From the NCBI GenBank assembly GCA_963921795.1, contig OY997656.1:59004795-59068794 (forward strand): a stretch of 64,000 nt of DNA. The letters are read 5' to 3'. The notes under the pieces were generated by a model that was not told the DNA's origin, searched no databases, and saw nothing but the letters and a program-made list of their open reading frames with translations. Shown one piece after another: positions 24,555 to 35,213 of the stretch. Positions within the stretch are counted from its first letter, which is position 1; every line of letters begins with the position of its first letter. The position numbers were made by a program, and so were the translations under genes. Source of the stretch: Nannobrachium achirus. Lineage: Eukaryota > Chordata > Actinopteri > Myctophiformes > Myctophidae.

Positions 24555-24590
24555 TTTTTATATTAATATATTTATATTAATATATTTCAG

Positions 24591-24792
24591 ATCATTGACA
24601 GTATCATCGAGGAGTCTCAGATGGGGGTGCACCCAGACGGGGAGGTGGCTCAGCTGTTGGAACAGCTTCACGTGGACGTCAGGACGCCGGGGGCGGAGCC
24701 TAACCACCACCACCACCACAGCAAAGCTCCGCCCCTCCTCCCCATAGAGCCCGCCCCGCCGCCCACACCGCCCCCTAGTGGGGAACAACCTG
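24591..24792 (+). CDS. wdr44: wdr44 exon 3 (202 bp)
   Basis: Encodes IIDSIIEESQMGVHPDGEVA, then QLLEQLHVDVRTPGAEPN, a five-histidine run, and a proline-rich tail ending PPSGEQPG. The opening matches the KKIIESIIEESQ block near residue 60 of vertebrate WDR44. The rest is low-complexity and fast-evolving. The acceptor is ATATTTCAG and the donor CCTG/GTAGGG. The exon enters in phase 0 and leaves in phase 1. Of four tandem acceptors only this last one leads into the full reading frame. Confidence 0.87.
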
Positions 24793-25429
24793 GTAGGGAT
24801 CCTATAATCCACAAGAACCTTTTATACATCACTGGTTTCCAAACCTTTCTGGTCAAAAAAAAGTCTCCTCCACCAAAATTGAAACTGCTTTTTTCTCCTC
24901 ATGGAATAAGGCTGAAGTCCAAACATGGACCAAACACTCAGTAGTAACTACAGTAGTACTATAAGAACATAGACCCATTTTGGTATTATCTGAATTAAAT
25001 TAAATCACTACCCTATCTTTAAATTATCGATTAACCTAGAATTATTGAATGCTTTAACCAGTGAAAAATAACAGTATATCTGTTAATTTTATATAAGCTC
25101 ACAAGCTTGTAGATCTGCTATTTTTGAAAAAGCCGCGAAAATGTGTGCAAATCTTTGAATATATGCATTTTCAAAGCGAACGTTTGTAACTCAAATGTTG
25201 CTTCTGGGTGGTCCCTGGAACTAAATATTTTGAGATGGGGGTCCGTGGCCAAATACATATCATTTTGGGGGTCCTTCACATGAAAAGGTTTGAGAACCAC
25301 TGACATAGTAGTCTCTCAAGAACAGACTAACTGAGCTCCATTTAAGTGAAAAGGACCTTTTCTTTGACGATGGCTGGCCAGATTGCTGACATGGGGTTTT
25401 TCAAAAAACCTTAGAAGGATTCAAAAGAC

Positions 25430-26367
25430 TGTTACGGCCACCACCTTTACCTTTGGGGACCGCAACATTAAGTGAACAATGAGATCTGATTTAAAAGGGA
25501 ATATTTACATTTATTACAAATAGACACGAGCTCTTATTACAAACATTTCCCAATAAATACAATCACATGTCTTAACTCTATTACAGTAATTCTAAGGGTT
25601 CAGCTTGACTCAAAGTAACAAAATCAGAACTCAAAGGGTTGGTGACAGGACAGAGGGATTGAGCCTCTGCTGCTGTTAGGCTGACGGTCCTCTGCTGCAC
25701 CGAACACAAACTGAGCCTTATATAGAGGACTAGGGATGGTCACGCCCCAATCAGCAGTCATGATCATGGAACCAGCTAATCACAGACAGGCCACTTCCCC
25801 ACAGCTGTCAGGTATTTGGCAATCAGCAGCACCAACTCTCCACACCAGGGGTCTTCAACGTTTTCAGGCCGGGGACCCCCAAACTGATGGGGAGATGGAG
25901 CAGGGACCCCCTACCACCTCGTAGGGTGGGGGGGTCGGGGCTAAGACATATTTTTTATTTTAAGTTACAGCGAGCAGGGTGGGCCGTACCACTACCATTT
26001 CTAAACATACTACTTATTAACTGAGAACCAATGTCAATAATATCAACAATTTGTCAATTGCATAGTAATCATGTATTCAAGCTATTCAAAATGGATAGAA
26101 TCCTGATTTATTTGTTAACATAAATGTGAAACATTAAGAAAGAAAAAAAACTAAACTAAAAAAAAAAAAAAATTTTTTTTTTGAAATCTTTTTTTTTTTT
26201 TTTAAGCAATATTTTCGCGGACCCCCTGCAGTACCTCCGCGGACCCCCTAGGGGTCGCGGACCCCCTGTTGAAGACCCCTGCTCCACACCAACTCTCCAC
26301 CTCAGAAACAGGGAATATTAAAGGGCCAGGCAGCAGAAAATACAATAATGACCCTAGGGTCATAACA
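25430..26367 (-). repeat. LTR copy interrupted by a hAT element
   Basis: 938 bp in total, of which 444 are the hAT insertion plus its duplicated target. The remaining sequence aligns along its length with the LTR at 27812-28283, with scattered substitutions, so the insertion is not very recent. Confidence 0.88.
25846..26281. mobile_element. hAT element, TIR CAGGGGTCTTCAAC
   Basis: 436 bp. The ends CAGGGGTCTTCAACG and GTTGAAGACCCCTG are flanked by the perfect 8-bp duplication CTCCACAC (25838-25845, 26282-26289). The other LTR keeps the uninterrupted site CTCCACACAAACTCTCC at about 28197, a natural empty-site control. Confidence 0.93.
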
Positions 26368-27811
26368 CCAACCCCCTTAAAATCAAACATTTACCCCTTA
26401 CAAAAATGTTTGATTACACAATACAAAAAAATATATATATCTAACCCAAATACAAATATACACTAAGACGGCTCAAAGTGAGGCCCAGCCGACTTATACC
26501 TTTCCAAGTTGAAGTTGCACCCCTCCCACTTACTCTCTCAAAACACAACGCTGTAAACATGCTCAAATTCTTCACAAACACGAAACTCAAGTGGCATAAC
26601 AAACCACTATCTTAACAAATCACAAGTGGCATAACTAACCACCATATTAACAAAAAAGGAATTGGTTGTAGGTGGGTGGCCCAATTAATCACCATATTAA
26701 CAAAAAAATCCATCTTTGTAGGTGGGTGACCCAATTAACCACCATATTAACAACACCATTCAATTTTGTAGGTTGGTGGCCCAATTTACCACTTTCTCAA
26801 ACAAACCTGATTCAATTTGGTACGTGGGGATAAAAAACAATTTTATCCTTTCTCAATTTAGAATCAGTGACATAGGGAACACAAGTACACAACTAATTCA
26901 ATTTGGTACGTGGGGGTAAAAACCAATTTTACCCTTTCTCAATTTAGAAGAAGTTGACACAACCATGGAACCCAAACTAATTCAATTTGGTACGTGGGGG
27001 TAAAAACACTCACTATTTACCCTTTCTCAATTTAGAACTAGTAAGGAACCCAAAAAACATAGACACAAAAATTTGAGCATATTCCCCACACCTTAAAGTT
27101 TTAACAGAAAAACCAAACACAAGGTAACATTAACTTTAAGTGGGCAAAGGACTCTAAGCCCCAATTTACACTGTTACTGATGGACACAAGTAGGCTTCAA
27201 GGGGAGGCAAACAAACTTGGTTGGCAGGCTTTTAACATGACCAAAATTGCTTGCACAGACTTCACACCAATTTAGAATGAAACAGCAAATACGAATTGAT
27301 AATTTATCAGGTGGCACACACACAGTAGGCTTGAGGGTTCTACATCATGTGACATGTTACTGAGGGGCAGGTAGTAGGTACTCCCTGTCAGCTCAAACCC
27401 TAATGTGCACACACATCAACTCACAAGGCCAGCTTAGACTTTTAAGTCTCCCCCCAGCATGAAAGCAACCAACGGCCCTGTGGGTCAGGGAGGACGTGTC
27501 AGCCGTCGCCTCCACATCCTCACCTGAACCCACAGGTGCACTCACCGAGGTATACAGAATACAGTCACTAAGACACCCTCTCCAGAAAAGTATACACCCT
27601 CTACAGCAAGCCACTGCAACACACTCCCTTCCCTCTGACATGCTCACCAGCAACGCCTGTTAGAAGGGAGACATCAGATTTTAACAACCAGCCACCAAAC
27701 ACCCAATCCAAAATGTTCACAGGTGGGAGTCTGCACAAACTAAAATTACTAACATTATACAAACCTGCCAAACCAACCAACAAAACTAACTTTTTGACGA
27801 GCCCCCAATTA
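26368..27811 (-). repeat. LTR element interior without protein genes
   Basis: Non-coding interior. It contains short tandem-like blocks: GTAGGTGGGTGGCCCAATTA repeated about three times (26668-26790) and AATTCAATTTGGTACGTGGG repeated three times (26810-27005). Only short spurious frames are present, so it would depend on enzymes supplied in trans. Confidence 0.8.
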
Positions 27812-28283
27812 TGTTACGGCCACCACCTTTACCTTTGGGGACCGCAACATAAAGTGTACATGGAAACTGATTTAAAAGGGAATATATACATTTATTACAA
27901 GAAAAGAGCTCTTTTACAGAAATGTTGTAAAACACAGAATCACAGAACTTAACTAGAAATCAAAGTGTTTGACTGACTCAAAATGACCAAATCATAAAGT
28001 AAGGGTTTGTGAGAGGACAGAGGGATCGAGTCTCTGCTGCTGTTAGGCTGACGGTCCTCTGATTAAAGTCTGTTCAAGAATGAGCTTTATAGAGGACATG
28101 CGAGGGCCCACGCCCAAGTCAGCAGCCATCCAGCCAATCAGAGCCAGGCCAATTTCCCACCACAGCTGTCAGACGTTGGCAATCAGCACCACACCTCTCC
28201 ACACAAACTCTCCACCTCAGAAACAGGGACACAAAAAAGGCAGGGCAGCAGAAAATACAAATAATGACCCTAGGGTCATAACA
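27812..28283 (-). repeat. Second LTR (uninterrupted)
   Basis: 472 bp, TGTTACGGCC...TCATAACA. On the minus strand it carries a CTATAAAGC TATA-like box and an AATAAATG signal. It supplies the empty-site comparison for the hAT at 25846. Confidence 0.9.
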
Positions 28284-28475
28284 AAGACACTTATAGAATC
28301 TCGTCAAATTTCTAATTTTCACGACTTTTCAAAAATAGCAGATCTACAAGCGAGTGCCGCGCTGTGAGCTTGTATATCTGCTATTTTTCAATAGTTAAAG
28401 CATAAAATAATGATACACAATAATGTGTACCCGTTCTAAATGGATTAAATGGTTTCATTCCATGATCTTGTTCAG

Positions 28476-28699
28476 ACCCCGGGTCCGTGGACAGTCCAGA
28501 AGCAGAGACCAAGCAGCAGCAGAACAGAGCAGAGGAAGGTTTACCCGAACCCGAACCCGACCCCGACCCCTCGGACGCTGTGGGGGCGGGGCAACGGGGG
28601 GTCCAGCCCCCTGACATCACCAGCACCCTGGGGAGGCGGGGCCTGCCCGCCGAGGGGGACGAGGACCAGCAGGGACCCCCCGCCGACCTGCTGGACCAG
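28476..28699 (+). CDS. wdr44: wdr44 exon 4 (224 bp)
   Basis: Enters in phase 1 (two bases complete an Asp codon) and leaves in phase 0. The product is acidic and low complexity: PGSVDSPEAETKQQQNRAEE, an EPEPDPDPSD run, then GRRGLPAEGDEDQQG and PPADLLDQ. Vertebrate WDR44 has a similarly variable acidic stretch between IIEESQ and KPPRH; the length is comparable. The acceptor is CTTGTTCAG. The donor CAG/GTGGAT is weak and runs straight into (GATT)n. Identification is by phase and position rather than strong similarity. Confidence 0.72.
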
Positions 28700-28701
28700 G
28701 T

Positions 28702-28702
28702 G

Positions 28703-28732
<30 letters not shown>
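28702..28732. repeat. (GATT)n microsatellite on the exon 4 donor
   Basis: About seven GATT units start three bases inside the intron, so the +3 to +6 donor positions are part of the microsatellite. Confidence 0.9.
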
Positions 28733-28733
<1 letters not shown>

Positions 28734-28802
28734 AACTGATGCTTGAATCAGAAATGGGGCGTGTTCTCTCCTCTGCGGCCCCCAGTGTAGGTAGTCGAGG
28801 TC

Positions 28803-28980
28803 AGGGGTTTTCATAGTGGGTGACGGGGCACCCTGGGGTGCCGTGAAAATCATTTGATAATATTTGGATTTTATTTGGAGAGAAAAAAAAAAGGTTTCTA
28901 TCATTCCAAGATTTGGAGGACCCCCTGTAGTAACTCTGAGGACCCCCCAGGGGTCCCGGACCCCCTGTTAAAGACCTCTG
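28803..28980. mobile_element. Fragments of two hAT families
   Basis: 28803-28870 matches the CAGGGGTTTTCA end of the family at 19857. 28880-28980 matches the GGACCCCC...CCCTGTTAAAGACCTCTG end of the family at 25846. The two are directly abutted, a hybrid or nested remnant. Confidence 0.6.
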
Positions 28981-29493
28981 GCTTATAGGAAGGGAATAGC
29001 TTAAAAAGTCCTGGAATAAATTCCTTACCAAAAGATTTCTTCACCAATGTGTTTGTAAAGGTGTCTAGTAGTGGTGCGCGGGCCGACCCGGTGCCCCCAC
29101 CTGCCCGCCAACCCGCCAGGGAAGATGCACAAACAATTCAGCGCGTTTCGCTGATCAGGATTTCGCTTATATGTCTCTGTCATCCACACAAGTCCGTTTA
29201 TAGCTAAATGTGTCGGTTAAAGGGATATTCCACTTTCAAAAACACTTTTGGTCATTGCATGGTCTAATCAGGCTTGTATGAACACCCTGAACAGTTTTTA
29301 ATTTGCTTCATTCAGTATTTAGATATTTGATGTAAATGTTACCAGGCCCAACACGCCCAGGCCCTCTCCACATACACACCCATTGTAACTTCAAACTCCA
29401 TTTTAACCATGATAGATTCATTAAAAACACACATTATCTTTTCTGGTGACTCATTTTACGTGAGCAGACCGTGTTTTTTCAATAACCTTTTTC

Positions 29494-29557
29494 TTTTATT
29501 AAGTGTGCCTGCCATGCAATGCAATGGCAAAACACTTATTGTAATCCGCCATACTTA
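29494..29557. repeat. AAGTGTGCCTGCC-type dispersed repeat start
   Basis: AAGTGTGCCTGCCATGCAAT and CACTTATTGTAATCCGCC recur at 32619-32670. The matching end, GCAGGCACACTTAAAATTTC followed by TTTTCTTTTCTAG, recurs at 32105-32151 and 33675-33723. This copy keeps an intact TATTAAGTG, the empty site for the TTAA insertion at 32162. Confidence 0.6.
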
Positions 29558-30469
29558 AAGGGGAAGACCACCCATTTTCAATATTGAACTATGTCATTAA
29601 TATACCTTAGAGGAGTTGTGTGGAAGTAGAAAAAAAGTTCCCCCCCTTCTGTGTTACCTAGAACTGGAGGATTGGTTTTGGGGTTTGTATTGTAAATTAC
29701 AACTTGATGACATCACACATTGTAATTTACAATACAAACCCCAAAATCAATTCCCCAGTTCTAGGCAACACAGAAGGGGGGGAACGTTTTTTCTATTTCC
29801 ACACAACTCCTCTAAGGTATATTAACACGTTGCAAGCCGCGGCAGAACCCTCTGAACAGAGGTAGCGCCGAAGAAATAAGCCATTTATTTACAAACATGT
29901 TTTAAAAAAACAAAGCCCACATGATAACAACACGTACTGGAGTGCTCGACACAGCGTACATATTCATCCTGCAGAGGTCGGCGATCTTACTTTGGCGAGG
30001 CGGAGGGGAGATCAATTCCATTCGTTTACGTGCGGCGAAGCAGGGAAAGGAGCGATAGAGAAGCGGCGCCCGAACGTGATTGAAACCGCGATCCACGAAC
30101 AGAGACAAAGACCAGCCATCTTGTTTGAGGTTCTTGCTGAGTTTCAACACTGGGGAGAGGATGAGGCTCCTCCTGGCCAGCCATCCATCCAGAATGTGAG
30201 TCAACGGCGTGGCCTGCTGGATATTAGGAGTATCACACCCAGCACCAGAAAATGACTGTCAGAGCATATTAACCCTTTCAGATCGCTCCAAAAAGACACA
30301 GAGAAGAATTTCCGATGTTTTTTTTTTTTTTATTATAATTTATATCAAAAGTCCGGTAATAGACGGCGTGGCTGATGGGACCCAGTAGGAAGTCCGAGGG
30401 AGTACGGCCAGGCTTAGAAGGTGTTAATGACATAGTTCAATATTGAAAATGGGTGGTCTTCCCCTTTAA
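29558..30469. mobile_element. Inverted-repeat element GGGGAAGACCACCC
   Basis: AAAGGGGAAGACCACCCATT at the left and AATGGGTGGTCTTCCCCTTT at the right are inverted copies that continue through CAATATTGAACTATGTC. Inside, 29608-29826 is itself a palindrome with arms of about 95 bases (AACACAGAAGGGGGGGAAC type) around ACTTGATGACATCACAC. Confidence 0.7.
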
Positions 30470-30503
30470 GTAAGTCAGTAAGTAAGTAAGTAATGTTCTT
30501 GCA

Positions 30504-30850
30504 AATTTCGGCATGTAATAACTGCCGCACAATTTACGCCACCGCCGCAATATATACATCAAAACGTGCGGCTCGGCCGGGAATGGGGTGCTATTACTTT
30601 TCTTTCCGATCCGCGTTACCATTGCGACGTAATTCGCAAAAAACGACGCCAAAAAACCCCATTCACTTAGAATGGGGGAAATTTCGGCACGTAATAACTG
30701 CCGCACGATTTACGCCACCCCCGCAATATATACATCAAAATGTGCGGCTCGGCCGGGAATGGTGTGCTATTACTTTTCTTTCCGATCCGCGATACGATTG
30801 CGATGTAATTCGCAAAAAACAACGCCCAAAAACCCCATTGACTTAGAATG
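30504..30850. repeat. Two direct copies of a unit of about 170 bp
   Basis: AATTTCGGCACGTAATAACTG, GTGCGGCTCGGCCGGGAATG and AACCCCATTGACTTAGAATG type blocks occur twice in succession. A third, shorter copy is at 32690-32775. No gene recognised. Confidence 0.75.
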
Positions 30851-31089
30851 GGGGACTCCGAAAAAAACCCAGAAACTTTGGCGCCACATAACTCTTGCCA
30901 TACTTTTGCCTAGCAACGTGATTTAAACTTTAAAATGCACACACAACTTTGGTCTTTTTCCAGCCAATAGGGATGAGCTGTAATTGATTAAGCCCCGCCC
31001 CCTCTATAACAGGAAGTGCCCTTTGCCAAACAGGAAGTGCCTCTACATCTCATGAACCGTTTATCGTACAGAGTTGTGGCTGGTGTCAT

Positions 31090-31395
31090 ACATTTTTTTT
31101 TTCTCAAAAAAATTTTTTTTCTCAATTTTTTTTTTCTCAAAATTTTTTTTTTCTCAAAAAAAAATAATTTCCTCAAAAATTTTTTTTTCTCTCAATTTTT
31201 TTTTTCTCAAAAATTTTTTTTTCTCTAATTTCTTTTTTTCTCAAAAAACTTTTTTTCTCTCAAAACATTTTTTTTCTCAAAAAAATGTTTTTTTCTCAAA
31301 AAAAAAGTTTTTTTTTCTCAAAAAAAATCTTTTTCTCAAAACATTTTTTTTTCTCAATTTTTTTTTTCTCAAAAAAATTTTTTTCTCTCAAAAAT
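31090..31395. repeat. T-rich (TTTTTTTCTCAAAAA)n low-complexity array
   Basis: About 16 irregular copies of a T-run, CTC and an A-run. The poly-Phe open frame that spans it is an artefact of composition. Confidence 0.9.
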
Positions 31396-31399
31396 CTCT

Positions 31400-31992
31400 A
31401 TTTCGCCAAACAGGAAGTGCCCCTCACCAAACAGGAAGTGACCCTTTACCTCGTGAACCGTTTGTCGTACAGACGCGTAGATGGCATCAAATGACTTTAT
31501 TAAGTCCTTAACCTTAATTGGGGCCTATTTCGCCAAACAGGAAGTGCCCCTCACCAAACAGGAAGTGACCCTTGATCTCGTGAACCATTTGTCGTACAGA
31601 TGCGCGGGTTGCGTCAAATGACAAGAATAAGAGTCCTTAACCTTAATTGGGGCCTATTTCGCCAAACAGGAAGTGCCCCTTACCAAACAGGAAGTGACCC
31701 TTTATCTCGTGAACCGTTTGTCGTGCAGACGCGCGGGTGGTGTGAAATGACTTGATTAAGAGTCCTTAACCTTAATTGGGGCCTATTTTGCCAAACAGGA
31801 AGTGCCCCTCACCAAACAGGAAGTCACCCTATATCTCATGAATTGTTTGTCGTACAGACGCGTGGGTGTCATCAAATGACTTGATTAAGAGTCATTAACC
31901 TTAATTGGGGCCTATTTCGCCAAACAGGAAGTGCCCCTCACCAAACAGGAAGTGACCCTTTATCTCGTGATCTGTTTGTCGTACAGACATGT
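31400..31992. repeat. Tandem repeat of about 128 bp, 5 copies
   Basis: Units start near 31402, 31530, 31660, 31788 and 31918 with TTTCGCCAAACAGGAAGTGC, then ACCAAACAGGAAGTGACCC, TCGTGAACCGTTTGTCGTAC and CCTTAACCTTAATTGGGGCC. Each holds two CAGGAAGTG motifs. Confidence 0.88.
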
Positions 31993-32161
31993 GGGTGGTG
32001 TCATATGAAGAACCATAATGTTAAAGCTTATGCAAAAAATGCTAATGTTAAAAAATGTAACGCTAATGCTAACACCAACCGCTACACAAGGTTGCACAGA
32101 CTTAGCGAGCTGCAGGCACACTTAAAATTTCTTAGAAATTTTCTTTTCTAGTTATTATTAA

Positions 32162-32616
32162 CTCATCTGCTGCCATTTAACAATACCTTCGTACTCTAAT
32201 TATGCCAAACTGTCTCCATAGACTTCCATGTAATTCATAGTGCACGGATCATGCACACCCATGCCTAGATAATGCACCATGTGTGTCCACATTGCTCACA
32301 GCTTTCAAACAAAAAAATCCGAATGGAAATCCGTTCAGGCATTCATGAGATAGCAGCCATTATGTTTTCCTAAAATGTAAACAAAGATGGCTGCCATGTT
32401 TGAAAGATGGGGTTGCTATGGGGGTTAAACATGCAATTTCGCGATCGCTATCATGCCTACTAAATGTTTTGGGGTCAAAAAAAAAATTTTGAAAAATTTT
32501 TTTTTTGAAAAAAATGTTTTTTTTTGTTTTTTTTCCAAAAATTCTCGGGTTCCTCGGGCGTGGCAGGGTGGTACATCGCGTAATTCTGGGGTTCCTCGTT
32601 TTTGGCAGCAAATGAG
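32162..32616. mobile_element. TTAA-target MITE, TIR CTCATCTGCTGCCA
   Basis: TTAA (32158-32161 and 32617-32620) flanks CTCATCTGCTGCCATTTAAC at one end and TTTGGCAGCAAATGAG at the other. This fits a piggyBac-like non-autonomous element. A second copy is at 37501-37844 and an empty site at about 29492. Confidence 0.85.
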
Positions 32617-33784
32617 TTAAGTGTGCCTGCCATGCAATGGCAAAACACTTATTGTAATCCGCCATACTTAATGATAATAATGATCCCACAAATTTGGTGC
32701 GCTAATAACTGCCGCACAATATATACATCAAAACGTGCGGCTCGGCCGGGAATGGTGTGCTATTACTTTTCTAAGAGAAAAGTTGTATCGTTTAATTGAT
32801 ATTAATTTATTAGTGAATTCATTTTACCCATTGACTTATAATGGGAATCGCAAAAACTCACATTCAATATTTTTTTTCTCGCAAACCATAGGGGCTACAG
32901 TTTCAAAACTTGGAGAGGAGATTTATAATGATATCAAGGATTAAATAAAAAATAATTTTGTCAGTTGGCCTCATGGTGGCGCTATAACAGTCCACTTTAC
33001 CTTTTGGCCTGTAACTCTTGAACCGTGGGTCGGAACATTAAAATTATTTTTTCCCTGAATTCCTTGGGCCATGACGCATCTCCTCATATAGGCCACGCCC
33101 ATTTGCGTCAGGATAGATTTTCCGCCATTTTGAATTTTCTTCAAAACACACTTTTTTCTCCTTTTCCTACATATTTTCTCCAAATGTCACAAAAATCGAT
33201 ACACACGATCTATGGACTCATGCGATAAACATATGTAAACGATATTGTGATAGTCCATACCGTTCTTCCGTAACAGGGTTCCAAAGTTAGCGGGAGGAGA
33301 CAGTTTTGTAAGAAGTAGCCATAAATCACAAACGAAACATCCAGTCAACACCAAATTTTAACCACAAGTGGGGGGCGCTATACTGAACATATACCCAAAA
33401 GCATTTCCACTTCGACCCATAGGGGGCACCACAAACGCGCAAAACGTAACCGTTTCATGCCAAAACGTGTTTTTCAGGGGGAACGACCCTCTCAAAACGA
33501 AACACAAACGATCTCGGGAGCGACGGGACAACGTAATCGCCTTGCGGAACTTGTGGGAGGAGCCTATTTCTTAAAAACAAGAAACCATATTGCTAATGCT
33601 AACACATGCTAATGCTAACAAATGCTAATGCTAACAAAGATGCTAATGTTAACACATACAAGGTTGCACACACTTAGCGAGCTGCAGGCACACTTAAAAT
33701 TTCTTCGAAATTTTCTTTTCTAGTTTTTAATAATTCTTTGGGAAAATGGAAAACATTAAATACAATAATATTTTATTGAAAATA
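32617..33784. repeat. Unresolved repeat-rich filler inside the composite
   Basis: Contains repeats shared with 29494-29557 and 30504-30850, and a run of GCTAATGCTAACAAAT units at 33595-33655. Otherwise AT-rich sequence with no recognisable gene. Confidence 0.5.
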
Positions 33785-35213
33785 AATGAAAAAAGTTATT
33801 GAAAAAACACGGCCTGCTCACGTATTAGGAGGGTATTGTGAGTCACCAGAAAAAATGTGTGTTTTTAATGAATCTATCATGGTTAAAATGGAGTTTGAAG
33901 TTACAATGGGTGTGTATGTGGAGAGGGCCTGGGCGTGTTGGAGCTGGTAACATTTACATCAAATATCTAAATACTGAATGAAGAAAATTAAAAACTGTTC
34001 AGGGTGTTCATACAAGCCTGATTAGACCATACAATGACCAAAAATGTTTTTGAAAGTGGAATATCCCTATAAGTTATATAACCAGCCAGTCAACGGATAC
34101 GATTTGAAACACAACTTTCGCAAGTGAGGCGGATTTTTTGACTGAATGACCCAACCACGCTTACCTCGAGTCGCTCCCATCTCTCCAATCTGGTGATGCC
34201 CAGATGCCCGACGATGCCCGGCGATTTAGAGAGAATGAACGTCTTTGAATTAATGTCTTTTAGGCTAAACCCCAATTTGAACAACACATTTGTTTATTTA
34301 GCCCATGACAATATTGTGCTACTGTAAATGTTTCTGTAAAGCGACTTTGGGTACTTAGAAGAGCCGTATATAAAGATGAGCTATTGTGGAGATGATATAC
34401 CACCTTTTTTTTAAATGCGGGTTGCGGGGCGGGCGGATTCGTTGATTTGTATATTGTTCTGCGGCGCGGGCGCGGGCGGGTTACGTTCCGTGCGGGCTGT
34501 GGGTCGTGCGGGTTATGAAAAAAACCTCACCCGCACATCACTAGTGTCTAGTAACACATCTCACAAAGACTGAAATTCACTTTCCCTAGGAGAATCCGTT
34601 ACAGCTGATGAAAGTTGGAGTAAATTAACTATACAGGATAAAACACACCAAAATAAATATGCTTTAAGTAGTACGTGAGGGGTCAAACTAGGGGTTTTTC
34701 ATGATTCTGAATCCATTGCAAGCATTTGTTTTGCACGAAAAACATTCCTTGGGGTGAAGGCGGATCCCACAAAACTGTGAAAAGTGATGACTCGTCACTA
34801 GACCATAGTTTTGTCGAGCCGTTTTTTGGCCAAGAAATGCTAAACAAATGCTTGCAATGGATTCAGAATCATGAAAACCCCCTAGTTTGTCCCCTCACAT
34901 GCTACTTAAAGCAGATTTATTTTGGTGTGTTTCATCCTGTATAGTATAGTTAATTTAATGGGACCCCAACTTCCATCAGCTGTAACTGATTATCCTAGGG
35001 AAAGTGAATTTCAGTCTTTGTGGGATGTGTTACTAGACACCTTTACAAACACATTGGTGAAGGAATGTTTTGGTAAGGAATTTATTCCAGGATATGACAC
35101 TATTTCTGAAGATATTCCCTTCCGATTAGGCAAGTGGCACTGGGTGAAAAATATGTTACAACAATGTAAAAAAACTACAATAGAAATGGTACAGTAAGAC
35201 TTTTACCCATTAA

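Larger units (their letters stand above)
25430..28283 (-). mobile_element. Non-autonomous LTR retrotransposon, complete
   Basis: The two LTRs begin TGTTACGGCC and end CATAACA, flanked by a 5-bp duplication AAGAC (25425-25429, 28284-28288). Read on the minus strand, the LTR at 27812-28283 is followed by TGGGGGCTCGTC, a tRNA-Pro primer-binding site as in gammaretrovirus-like elements. A purine tract (TTTTAAGGGGGTTGG) precedes the other LTR. Minus-strand TATA and AATAAA signals are visible in the LTRs. The 1.44 kb interior has no gag or pol frame. Confidence 0.9.
25035..28444. mobile_element. TTAA-family palindromic MITE hosting an LTR element
   Basis: TTAA at 25031-25034 and 28445-28448 flanks an element that starts CCTAGAATTATTGAATGC and ends GTACCCGTTCTAAATGGA. 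The family normally measures about 450-600 bp; here the LTR element at 25430-28283 has inserted. Two hairpin remnants are at 25095-25127 and 28328-28388. It carries the GAGATGGGGGTCCGTGGCC and TCACATGAAAAGGTTTGAG blocks seen in all family members. Its right end is 27 bases from the exon 4 acceptor. Confidence 0.82.
29221..34073. mobile_element. Element with about 280-bp terminal inverted repeats
   Basis: The left arm (29221-29493) starts AGGGATATTCCACTTTCAAA and the right arm (about 33785-34073) ends TTTGAAAGTGGAATATCCCT. They pair along their length, including TCTATCATGGTTAAAATGGA in the right arm. The space between is filled with further repeats and no enzyme gene. Confidence 0.75.
29069..34543. 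mobile_element. hAT-like composite element, 5475 bp
   Basis: The termini TAGTGGTGCGCGGG and CCCGCACATCACTA are flanked by the 8-bp duplication GTGTCTAG (29061-29068, 34544-34551). The opposite arm of the host palindrome keeps the uninterrupted site (complement of TACTAGACACCTTTAC near 35030). No transposase frame is visible. The interior is a stack of other repeats, including a second inverted-repeat element at 29221-34073. Confidence 0.85.
28985..35195. mobile_element. Large palindromic element split by a 5.5 kb insertion
   Basis: 28985-29068 is the inverted complement of about 35025-35115, and 34552-34760 of about 34830-35050. Landmarks are CTTTACAAACACATTGGTG and AAGTGAATTTCAGTCTTTG on the right against their complements on the left. 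Without the insertion this is one inverted-repeat element of about 730 bp. Related pieces are at 3438-3800 and 44915-45300. The open frame at 34922-35197 lies in the right arm. Confidence 0.7.

Noticed and set aside
25430-28283. Intact endogenous retrovirus
   Set aside because: LTRs, primer site and purine tract are present, but the 1.44 kb interior has no gag, pol or env frame.
28080-28712. Alternative frames over exon 4 (for example the frame starting at 28449)
   Set aside because: Only the frame giving PGSVDSPEAETK fits the phase 1 exit of exon 3 and the phase 0 entry of exon 5.
31016-31511. Phe-rich frames that look like membrane proteins
   Set aside because: Low-complexity T/A runs inside a transposon composite; no conserved start or domain.
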